Source: Chloroflexota bacterium (lineage in GTDB: Bacteria; Chloroflexota; Dehalococcoidia; Lucifugimonadales; VGZR01). Taken from it: DNA of 7,842 nucleotides. The DNA lies in assembly GCA_027625225.1 (NCBI GenBank), contig JAQBWG010000081.1:1-7842 (forward strand), written 5' to 3'. Positions 1-5,581 of the stretch are shown one piece after another. Below the pieces are notes generated by a model. The model was given only the letters and a program-made list of their open reading frames with translations, made no database searches and was not told the origin of the DNA. Every line of letters starts with the position of its first letter. Position 1 is the stretch's first letter. The position numbers and the translations under genes are program-made.

Positions 1-216
1 CGAACCGATAGACGCCAGCCACAACAACCGAAAGTTGCGTATCTTAAACGCATCGAACGTGTGGACCCTGACGTGAATCCTCGCGGGCCGCAAAAGGCTC
101 CGAAGCTGCGTTCGTGAATGAGGAGTGGAGGCGCTAATCCCATGTTCCAATGAACCATCATCATTCGGCGGAACATCCAAGGCAGCTTTATTCACTGCCT
201 CCTGTTTGTCGCTCAC
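1..216 (-). CDS. MFS transporter, N-terminal fragment (cut by window edge)
   Basis: This is an incomplete gene: 72 codons are visible and the frame is still open at base 1. The last residues, reading FDAFKIRNFRLLWLASIGS, match the start of major facilitator superfamily exporters, where a basic (R/K)xRNFRLxWxG segment leads into the first membrane helix. I infer an inner-membrane transporter, with substrate unknown. The start is the GTG at 216-214. It has an in-frame TGA immediately upstream (219-217) and a GGAG Shine-Dalgarno at 228-225 with 8-nt spacing. A second GTG at codon 8 lies only 2 nt behind an AGGAGG and is less likely. The roughly 57 residues before the first helix are hydrophilic and longer than usual for the family, so initiation further in is possible. 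The gene lies 87 nt downstream of sppA on the same strand and may be co-transcribed with it. Family assignment is fairly sure; subfamily is not. Confidence 0.65.
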   Translation of the reverse strand, partial: MSDKQEAVNKAALDVPPNDDGSLEHGISASTPHSRTQLRSLLRPARIHVRVHTFDAFKIRNFRLLWLASIGS

Positions 217-308
217 TCAATAATCTCCATACGCGATTCTTTACCCGAAACCACGTAATCGTAAAGAGTACTGCCGTCGTAATATCGAAACAGTACTTGG
301 TTCTTATT
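213..308 (-). CDS. Short open frame between sppA and the MFS gene (doubtful)
   Basis: Thirty-one codons are open from the TGA at 311-309 to a TGA at 215-213. The stop overlaps the transporter GTG start in a GTGA arrangement typical of translationally coupled genes. The peptide ends in VVSGKESRMEIIE and includes RYYDGSTLYDY, which looks like real protein rather than a random frame. However, no ATG, GTG or TTG lies near its beginning. The first in-frame candidates are a CTG at 293-291 with no clear Shine-Dalgarno, a GTG at 254-252 and an ATG at 233-231. The stretch also holds two 7-bp inverted repeats (238-244 with 261-267, and 267-273 with 291-297). It may be a small protein with an odd start, the end of a broken gene, or chance. 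I do not recognise the family. Confidence 0.22.
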   Translation of the reverse strand, partial: NKNQVLFRYYDGSTLYDYVVSGKESRMEIIE

Positions 309-1152
309 TCAGACTGTTAAGCCAGATTCTTCGTTCGATTTCGGCAGACACAGAATCCGCCAGAGATTCCGCGAATGGCGAGAACAATCGTTCCATTAAC
401 TTCTTCTTCGGCGCAAGGTGCTTCACCTTGCGAGGTGCTTTGGACATCTCCACCGCCACGTCTATCGCCCGGTCCAAATCCCCTAGCTCGTCAATAAGAC
501 CGAGTTCTTTCGCCTTCGGCGCCCAGAACACCTCGCCAGTAGCGATTTCACGAACCTTGTCGTCGTCCATCTTCCGCGCCTTCGCCACAATAGAAACGAA
601 ATCCTCGTACGCCTCGTCAATCAGCGCTTGCAAGCGCTTGTCCTCGCCTGGAGTCGCTTTTCTCCACAACGCACCCATATCCTTCAGCGCCCCACTCTTG
701 TTCACCGCAACCTCGACACCCAGCTTCCCCAGGAGTTCTTCCAACACCGGACGCACCGAAATCACCCCGATTGAGCCTATCAAGGCCCCTGGCGAAGCCA
801 CCACCCGGTGCGCCGCGCAGCACAGCATGTACGCACCGGACGCACCCGTCCCGCGCACACTTGCCACCACCGGCTTCTTCTCCGCGATAGCAGCGATTTT
901 CCGGTACAGATAATCCGAGGCCGACACCGAACCCCCAGGACTGTCTATATCCAGCACCAGCGCCTTGATACCCGAGTCCTTTTGAACCGACGCAAGCAAG
1001 TCTTCGTACACGACGGGTCGAACCCCGGCCCCTATCGTGCCGAATATCTGTATAACCCCTACCCGCTTCCGATTGATAAGCTTGACCAAGACCCCTCCGA
1101 CGCATACCGATGCCCAACTCATTGTATAGATGAGTTGGGTGCAACGAAACAC
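304..1152 (-). CDS. sppA: Signal peptide peptidase SppA (peptidase family S49, short form)
   Basis: SppA is a serine protease that degrades leftover signal peptides at the cytoplasmic membrane. This is the short, single-domain form. In the 282-residue reading, the SPGG motif is at 71-74, the nucleophile Ser105 lies in GTGASGAY, and the general base Lys157 lies in SGALKDMG. Both residues of the family's Ser-Lys dyad are therefore present. The start is uncertain. GTG at 1152 or ATG at 1122 would keep residues 7-26 as a weakly hydrophobic stretch before NRKR, a possible membrane anchor, but neither has a good ribosome-binding site. TTG at 1089 follows GGAGG (1098-1094) by 4 nt and would give a 261-residue form starting just before the protease fold. 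The gene is divergent from the phosphatase at 1203 and upstream of the MFS gene. Function is confident; the N-terminus is not. Confidence 0.9.
   Translation of the reverse strand: MFRCTQLIYTMSWASVCVGGVLVKLINRKRVGVIQIFGTIGAGVRPVVYEDLLASVQKDSGIKALVLDIDSPGGSVSASDYLYRKIAAIAEKKPVVASVRGTGASGAYMLCCAAHRVVASPGALIGSIGVISVRPVLEELLGKLGVEVAVNKSGALKDMGALWRKATPGEDKRLQALIDEAYEDFVSIVAKARKMDDDKVREIATGEVFWAPKAKELGLIDELGDLDRAIDVAVEMSKAPRKVKHLAPKKKLMERLFSPFAESLADSVSAEIERRIWLNSLK
1113..1139. repeat. Perfect 10-bp inverted repeat, operator-like
   Basis: CCCAACTCAT (1113-1122) and ATGAGTTGGG (1130-1139) are exact reverse complements around a 7-nt centre. On the minus strand the centre reads TATACAAT (1128-1121), a possible -10 element for sppA if its start is the TTG at 1089; a matching -35 is weak. 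The repeat also covers the ATG at 1122. A protein-binding operator or a 5'-leader hairpin for sppA are both plausible. It lacks a following T-run, so it is not a typical terminator. Confidence 0.55.
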
Positions 1153-1167
1153 AAAACTGACCTATCG

Positions 1168-1196
1168 TTGACCGAACACCCACGCGGACATAGACT
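1168..1196 (+). promoter_or_regulatory. Sigma70-type promoter for the phosphatase gene
   Basis: TTGACC (1168-1173) and TAGACT (1191-1196) are separated by exactly 17 bp, matching 5 of 6 and 4 of 6 consensus positions. Transcription would begin about 7 nt past the -10, at or next to the ATG at 1203. No Shine-Dalgarno precedes that ATG, so the mRNA is probably leaderless. This is inferred from the sequence and is unmapped. Confidence 0.55.
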
Positions 1197-1202
1197 GGGT
1201 GC

Positions 1203-2150
1203 ATGCCCAACACTTCACCTGAACCTTCACTACTCGAAGAAATTGAGCGGCGTGCTGTAGAAATGGCCCGCGGTACGGGCGACATCCTCGCCCACCACTT
1301 CGGCAAATCAATCTCCGTCGAGTATAAAGACAAAAACCAGTCCGACCCCGTTTCCGCCGCTGACCACGAATCGCAGGAATTCCTCGTCGGTGAAATCAAA
1401 CGTAGCTTCCCCGACCATGACACGCTTGGTGAAGAAGACGACAAAACCAAGGATGCCGAAGGCGACAAACTACCCGACTTCGTATGGGTGCTCGACCCGC
1501 TCGACGGCACCAAAAACTTCCTCGCCGGAGTGCCCGTCTACGCCTCGTCCATCGGCGTCCTCTACCGTGGTCGCCCCGTCGCCGGTGCCATCTTCCTCCC
1601 CTGGCCCGGTGCCGCGAACGGCATCGTCATCCACGCGCGTCAAGGCGGTGGCGCATACATAAACGACGACCCCTTGCCCCAACTGGAACAAGCAGAGCCC
1701 GTCGCCAACCGTCTCGCCGCCCTCCCTGGCTGGGCCTGGCGCTCGTTCAAAGTAAAGAAAGAGATGCAAGGCAAAGTCGGTGAAATACGCGTGACCGGCA
1801 GTCTCGCCTACGAAATGGCCCTCGTCGCCACCGGAACCCTACAATACATGGTCACCACCGGTCCCATGCTCTGGGACGTCGCGGCGGGAGTAGCCATCAT
1901 CCGCGAAGTCGGCGGCACTGCAGCCACCGCTCGCACACACACCCGTTTCGGAGGTTTTCAGTCCGTCGAATGGACAAAGCTAGACAGCTTCGTAGCCGAT
2001 TGGAAGCCCAACGAAGTCAGCAAAAAAGACCTGCGCAAATGGTCCACGCCCATGCTCTGCGGCAGCACAGGTGTGGTGGAGGCGCTTGCCCGTAACCTCG
2101 ACTTCGGCACACGCTGGAAACCCCGCTTGGGAAGACGACGACGACGCTAA
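1203..2150 (+). CDS. Inositol monophosphatase-family phosphatase (IMPase/CysQ-like)
   Basis: This is a Mg2+-dependent phosphatase of the IMPase/FBPase/CysQ superfamily, probably cytoplasmic. Its 315 residues show the hallmarks in order: DPVSAADHESQE (48-59), GEE (76-78), the metal site WVLDPLDGTKNF (95-106) with Asp98, Asp101, Gly102 and Thr103, and the C-terminal metal motif WDVAAG (224-229) with Asp225. The catalytic set is complete. The substrate could be inositol phosphate, 3'-phosphoadenosine 5'-phosphate or a sugar phosphate; the sequence does not decide. In actinobacteria a CysQ-type relative sits near the same DUF3090 and SCO1664-family genes found just downstream here. Residues from about 245 on are an extension beyond the core, ending in GRRRRR. 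The ATG at 1203 has no Shine-Dalgarno and lies directly at the predicted transcription start. The gene converges on the operon to its right, overlapping its last stop codon. Confidence 0.88.
   Translation: MPNTSPEPSLLEEIERRAVEMARGTGDILAHHFGKSISVEYKDKNQSDPVSAADHESQEFLVGEIKRSFPDHDTLGEEDDKTKDAEGDKLPDFVWVLDPLDGTKNFLAGVPVYASSIGVLYRGRPVAGAIFLPWPGAANGIVIHARQGGGAYINDDPLPQLEQAEPVANRLAALPGWAWRSFKVKKEMQGKVGEIRVTGSLAYEMALVATGTLQYMVTTGPMLWDVAAGVAIIREVGGTAATARTHTRFGGFQSVEWTKLDSFVADWKPNEVSKKDLRKWSTPMLCGSTGVVEALARNLDFGTRWKPRLGRRRRR
2147..2150. other. Overlapping stop codons of convergent genes
   Basis: The bases CTAA contain the forward TAA of the phosphatase (2148-2150) and, on the other strand, the TAG of the SCO1664-family gene (2149-2147). 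Each transcript must therefore run into the coding region of the other gene. I see no GC-rich hairpin followed by a T-run on either strand nearby. Confidence 0.9.
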
Positions 2151-2923
2151 ACAAGCGGCCAGGGGATATCGCTGCCGGGATCAAGAACCGGATGCATCTT
2201 TTCCGTCAGCAAAAACTCCAGCCTCTGCCGTAGCGCATCCATCTCCTCATCGGACAGTAGCTCACACAGCGAGTCCGCCAGCTTTGCTCCCGTTTCCAGA
2301 CTCGAACGCAATTTTTCCAGGTCAGTCAACACCGGCTGCGGAATCTCCACCCCCCAAAACTCCAGCATTACCGACCGCACCTTCACCTGCTCGTGAAACG
2401 TCAACCCGTGGTCAATGCTCCAGATGCGCCCGTCCGTCCCCAGCAAACAGTGCCCGCCCTTCCGGTCCGCGTTGTTCACCAGAAAATCGAACGCCGCGAA
2501 CTTCAGAAACGTGTCCTTATGCTGCTCGGCCAGTTCGAAATACGTCATCTGAGGGTCGGCTTCGATATAGTGCTGAAACACACCCACACCGTGCGGCCCC
2601 TCGCGCACCAGCGTCAGCGGAACGTCCGGCCACCCCAGCTGACGGCTCAACAGAAACGTCGCATATTCGCGCTTATACAGCGTGCCTGGGGGAAAATCGT
2701 ACAGTGGCCGCTCGCCCTTCTGCGGCTTGTAAATCGCCCGCAGATACTTGCCCTCACCGGCGTCCAGAGCCACCAGAAACGTGTAGTTTGAGCCGTACTG
2801 CATCCGGTGGCCGCCGATGACCGGCGCATCTCTGAGAAGAGGCGCAGCGTCTTCTTCGCTAAGAACGATTGGGACGCGCTCCGATTCCTGTGACTCCGCA
2901 GCCTGCTGGTCGTTCGGACTCAT
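2147..2923 (-). CDS. SCO1664-family (TIGR03843) PI3K/PI4K- or HipA-like kinase-fold protein
   Basis: This 258-residue protein belongs to the SCO1664 family, best known from actinobacteria and distantly related to phosphatidylinositol 3/4-kinases and HipA. Key segments are IYKPQKGERPLYDFPPGTL (64-82) with Lys66 as the likely ATP-binding lysine, Glu86 in YKRE, a catalytic-loop segment FDFLVNNADRKGGH (145-158) centred on Asp153, and IDHG (170-173) in the position of the kinase DFG, with Asp171 as the likely metal ligand. All kinase-type residues look intact, so phosphotransfer or nucleotidylation is plausible, but no substrate is known to me. Its ATG has GAGG at 2933-2930 with 6-nt spacing. It is the last gene of the operon and starts 26 nt after DUF3090, the same pairing seen in actinobacteria, which suggests they act together. 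Family assignment is strong; the biochemical role is unknown. Confidence 0.85.
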   Translation of the reverse strand: MSPNDQQAAESQESERVPIVLSEEDAAPLLRDAPVIGGHRMQYGSNYTFLVALDAGEGKYLRAIYKPQKGERPLYDFPPGTLYKREYATFLLSRQLGWPDVPLTLVREGPHGVGVFQHYIEADPQMTYFELAEQHKDTFLKFAAFDFLVNNADRKGGHCLLGTDGRIWSIDHGLTFHEQVKVRSVMLEFWGVEIPQPVLTDLEKLRSSLETGAKLADSLCELLSDEEMDALRQRLEFLLTEKMHPVLDPGSDIPWPLV

Positions 2924-2949
2924 CGCAGACCTCGTCCGTAAAAGATAGC

Positions 2950-3477
2950 CTACTCGTCCGTATCCGAAAGCTTACCGTGGTGTCCGTTCACACGCGGGCA
3001 CTTATGGCCTTCCGGGTCTATCGGCCCGCCGCACAGCGGACACAGCGGGCGACCCGACGAACAGATGCGTACCGCCTCCTCCGCAAACTCCTCCATCACC
3101 GTTCGTGCACTCCAAAAACGGATGACCGGCGGTTCCGCCTCGTCCGATTCCGTCTCGTGTGCGTCCACCATGAACATCGCCCGTTCGCCGTCGTGGCGAA
3201 GCGCCATTCGTCCGGCCTTGAACTCCAACCGCGTCAGCGGTGGCGCCTCATTCTCCGTCGGAGCGGCGCCCGGCGACGAATCCTCGCTCTCCAGCAGCGT
3301 CGCCGTAAGCTGATGCACTGCCAGTGCCAGTTGGAAAAGCTGTTCCTTTTCCACCCAAATCACGGCGGTACTGCTGCTGCTGTCCACCTTGATGCGGAAC
3401 GTCCGCTTCCCCGGTTCCCCGATGGCCTCGGCCTCGAGCTTCGATACATCTGTGAATTCATACTTCGGTTCAGCCAT
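2950..3477 (-). CDS. DUF3090 (TIGR03847) family protein with C-terminal zinc ribbon
   Basis: This 175-residue protein matches the DUF3090 family, whose function is undefined. It begins with the family-like segment FTDVSKLEAEAIGEPGKRTF (8-27). The middle strand-rich part runs from about 28 to 125 and includes the helix EKEQLFQLALAVHQL (43-57). The C-terminus carries CPLCGGPIDPEGHKCP (146-161), where Cys146, Cys149 and Cys160 plus His158 or His166 could bind one zinc. The stretch around 65-80 and the tail after 168 are acidic or low in complexity. I see no helix-turn-helix, signal peptide or membrane segment. Its ATG lies 15 nt after the enolase stop and has no clear Shine-Dalgarno, so translation may depend on coupling. 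Pairing with the SCO1664-family kinase-like protein is the main functional clue: it may be its partner or substrate. Confidence 0.82.
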   Translation of the reverse strand: MAEPKYEFTDVSKLEAEAIGEPGKRTFRIKVDSSSSTAVIWVEKEQLFQLALAVHQLTATLLESEDSSPGAAPTENEAPPLTRLEFKAGRMALRHDGERAMFMVDAHETESDEAEPPVIRFWSARTVMEEFAEEAVRICSSGRPLCPLCGGPIDPEGHKCPRVNGHHGKLSDTDE

Positions 3478-3492
3478 AACTATCGAACCATG

Positions 3493-4659
3493 TTAATACA
3501 CATAGTTCGGCCCTGGTATGTACGGGAACCTTTCCTCCGCATCTTTGCGGAGTGTATACCCCAGACCCGGACGGTCCGGAGCGTACACATACCCGTCCTT
3601 AATCTCGAATGGCTCCTCCATCAGTTCCCAGATGAGTGGAAGCGTCCCCTGTGACACCTCGAAGATGTGGCAGTTCGGCATCGCCATCGCAATATGGATA
3701 CTCGCCGCGAACAGCACTCCCGACGACCACACGTGCGGCGCGAACCGCACCCCGTACGCATGCGCCAGCATCGCCATCCGCCGCACCTCGGTAAACCCGC
3801 CCGCCACCGCGATGTCCGGCTGCACGATGTCTATCGCCCGTTGCTGCAGCAAATCCAACACCTCGAAACGGGTCGACTCGCTCTCACCCGACGAGATGGG
3901 AATGGACGTCGCGTGCCGTACCTCGGCTTGGCCGATGTGGTTGTCCGCCGAGACCGGCTCCTCGAACCACGCGATGTCGTACTCCTCCATCCGCTTCGCC
4001 AGCCGTATCGCCGTGGATACATCGAACGACCCGTGGGCGTCCACCATCAGCTCCACGTCCGGCCCGATGCCTCGACGCGCCGCCTTGATGCGTCGAAGCG
4101 ACTTCTCGAACGAAAACCCGTCCCGTCCCTCGGCCCGCATCTTCACCGCCGTGAACCCCTTCGCCGCATATCCCGCCAACTCCTTCTCCGCCTCATCACC
4201 GGGCGCCCAGCCGCCGCTGGCATACCCGCGAATCCTCGTCCGCGTCGCGCCCAGCATCTTGTACACCGGCTGTCCGGCTGCCTTGCCGTGTATGTCCCAC
4301 AGCGCGATGTCCGCACCCGCGATGGCCGCCAGCGTATCGCCCCGTCGGCTGAACCCCGGCTGACTGATGCCCCGGTCAATGCTCGGCTGATACCGCGACC
4401 CGTTATACATCTTCTCCCACAGCCGCTCCGTCATCGTCGGGTCCTCGCCCACCAGCGCGGGCTTGAGTTGCGTTTCCACCACCGCCTTCAATACGCCGAC
4501 GTGTCCCTGCGCACACCCGACTCCCGAAATACCCTCGTCTGTCTCGATTTGGACGATGACCGTATCCATCTTCGCCATTACGCCCAGGTCACTCCTCCAC
4601 TGCCGTTCTTTCGGCACCGGAAACGACAGGAGTGTTGCTTTTACATCCGTGATTTTCAT
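3493..4659 (-). CDS. Enolase-superfamily enzyme, mandelate racemase/muconate lactonizing type
   Basis: This 388-residue, full-length enzyme of the mandelate-racemase subgroup (COG4948) would abstract the alpha-proton of a carboxylate, most likely an acid-sugar dehydratase. It has an N-terminal capping domain (about 1-130) and a TIM barrel after that. The barrel shows K173-M-R175, metal ligands Asp207 (VDAHG), Glu233 (WFEEP) and Glu259 (SSGE), and the Asp282 (QPDI) / His309 (APHVWSSG) dyad. Arg175 occupies the position of the second lysine of the KxK motif in mandelate racemase. Racemisation by two opposed bases is therefore less likely than dehydration by the His-Asp dyad. The substrate cannot be read from the sequence. 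The ATG has AGGAAGG at 4675-4669 with 9-nt spacing, in the 24-nt gap after the NHL gene. It sits between the NHL protein and DUF3090 in one operon. Confidence 0.9.
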   Translation of the reverse strand: MKITDVKATLLSFPVPKERQWRSDLGVMAKMDTVIVQIETDEGISGVGCAQGHVGVLKAVVETQLKPALVGEDPTMTERLWEKMYNGSRYQPSIDRGISQPGFSRRGDTLAAIAGADIALWDIHGKAAGQPVYKMLGATRTRIRGYASGGWAPGDEAEKELAGYAAKGFTAVKMRAEGRDGFSFEKSLRRIKAARRGIGPDVELMVDAHGSFDVSTAIRLAKRMEEYDIAWFEEPVSADNHIGQAEVRHATSIPISSGESESTRFEVLDLLQQRAIDIVQPDIAVAGGFTEVRRMAMLAHAYGVRFAPHVWSSGVLFAASIHIAMAMPNCHIFEVSQGTLPLIWELMEEPFEIKDGYVYAPDRPGLGYTLRKDAEERFPYIPGPNYVY

Positions 4660-4683
4660 ATCTGATTACCTTCCTGCATAACG

Positions 4684-5514
4684 CTAGTTTCGGTTCACTC
4701 GTTGCAGCTTGATGAGGGGAAGCCCCGGCCATGCCGAATACATACTGCCCTGCGAGTCCCCCCACGTTCCGTGCGCCCTGTGCAAACACCGCGCCACCAG
4801 CTTCCCGTCCGCCGTCAGCACCGACAGCCGCGGTATCTGGTCCGTCACATACACAAACCCTTCTGCATCTACATAGATATCCATCGGATGGAAGAAGTCC
4901 GGCCATATCTCCAGCAGTTCGCCGTCCAGACTGAACAACTGCAGCCGGTTATTCTCCCTGTCCGCCACCATCACACGGTCCTTCGAGTCCACCCAGATTC
5001 CGTGCGGCGTCGTGAACTCGCCCGACTTCGCCCCCGGCACACCCCACGACAGCACATACTCGCCGCTCGCCGTAAACCGGTGCACGTTCGAGTTGCCGTA
5101 CCCGTCCGCGACGAAGATGTCCCCCGACGCAGACACCGCCACATCCGCCGGATGGTTGAACGGCGCCTGGAACGCTGGCCTATCGCGCTTCCCCAGACGC
5201 AACAACAGCTTCCCGTCCGTCGTGAACTTCAACACATCGTGCCCGTCCTTGTCCGTCACGAACACCTCGTCCTGCGGACTCAGATAGATGCCGTGGCCTT
5301 CCGTGATTTCGCCCTTACCCCACGACGCGAGATGATTTCCGTCCGTGTCGAATACCTGCACTGGAGGCTCGTTCCGGTCGAGCACATACACCCTGTCCTG
5401 CGAATCCACCGCTACCGCACTCGCGGCGCCTAGCGGCTGCCCATCCGGCATCCTCCCGAACGGGTTCACCACCTCCCATACATGTTTTCCGCTGCCAACG
5501 ATTCGCTTCGTCAT
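4684..5514 (-). CDS. NHL-repeat beta-propeller protein
   Basis: This 276-residue protein is built of NHL repeats predicted to form a six-bladed propeller. Recognisable blades start near residues 31 (AVAVDSQDRVYVLDR), 73 (GHGIYLSPQDEVFVTDKDG), 121 (HPADVAVSASGDIFVADGYG), 170 (PHGIWVDSKDRVMVADRENN) and 209 (HPMDIYVDAEGFVYVTD). Each is followed by a 'fd.dG..l..wg' strand, and a degenerate last blade lies around 248-272. Related proteins include peptidyl-alpha-hydroxyglycine alpha-amidating lyase-like and SMP-30/gluconolactonase-like propellers, but I see no decisive active-site signature. There is no signal peptide or membrane segment, so it is probably cytoplasmic. The start is ATG with a weak AAGG just upstream, and the 5' leader is predicted at about 20 nt. 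It is first in the operon, directly before the enolase. Partnership with that enzyme, for instance as a lactonase-like step in acid-sugar breakdown, is only a guess. Confidence 0.82.
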   Translation of the reverse strand: MTKRIVGSGKHVWEVVNPFGRMPDGQPLGAASAVAVDSQDRVYVLDRNEPPVQVFDTDGNHLASWGKGEITEGHGIYLSPQDEVFVTDKDGHDVLKFTTDGKLLLRLGKRDRPAFQAPFNHPADVAVSASGDIFVADGYGNSNVHRFTASGEYVLSWGVPGAKSGEFTTPHGIWVDSKDRVMVADRENNRLQLFSLDGELLEIWPDFFHPMDIYVDAEGFVYVTDQIPRLSVLTADGKLVARCLHRAHGTWGDSQGSMYSAWPGLPLIKLQRVNRN

Positions 5515-5540
5515 ACGCCTTGTTTTAGGGGATTCGTGGG

Positions 5541-5569
5541 ATTATAGCCAGAACTACGGACTCTGTCAG
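5541..5569 (-). promoter_or_regulatory. Near-consensus sigma70-type promoter for the NHL-enolase operon
   Basis: Read on the minus strand, CTGACA (5569-5564) and TATAAT (5546-5541) are 17 bp apart, matching 11 of 12 consensus positions. Transcription would start near 5534, about 20 nt before the NHL ATG. The element fills the 67-bp gap after larB, so the four downstream genes probably have a strong start of their own even if larB transcription reads through. Confidence 0.75.
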
Positions 5570-5581
5570 GTTCGCCCAGCA

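Noticed and set aside
238..297. Two adjacent 7-bp inverted repeats (238-244/261-267 and 267-273/291-297) as terminator or riboswitch
   Set aside because: Arms are short and loops 16-17 nt long, no T-run follows, and such repeats arise by chance in a stretch this long.
1200..1205. GCATGC palindrome at the phosphatase start as an operator
   Set aside because: A 6-bp palindrome alone is common by chance; only the larger repeat arrangement around it is worth attention.
617..1513. Long minus-strand open frame (298 codons) across sppA and the phosphatase
   Set aside because: It runs out of frame through two genes with clear catalytic motifs, and its product is Ser/Gly-rich with no recognisable fold. 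It is a composition-driven shadow.
2071..2820. Forward open frame of about 250 codons opposite the SCO1664-family gene
   Set aside because: The product is Pro/Ser/Ala/Arg-rich low-complexity sequence antisense to a well-supported gene.
2147..3477. HipA/HipB toxin-antitoxin pair
   Set aside because: The kinase-like gene shares a distant fold with HipA, but its partner has a zinc ribbon and no helix-turn-helix, and the pair matches the SCO1664/DUF3090 families better.
2869..4665. Forward open frames opposite DUF3090 and the enolase (2869-3654, 3667-4665)
   Set aside because: Arg/His/Pro-rich translations that mirror the strong third-position C bias of the real minus-strand genes.
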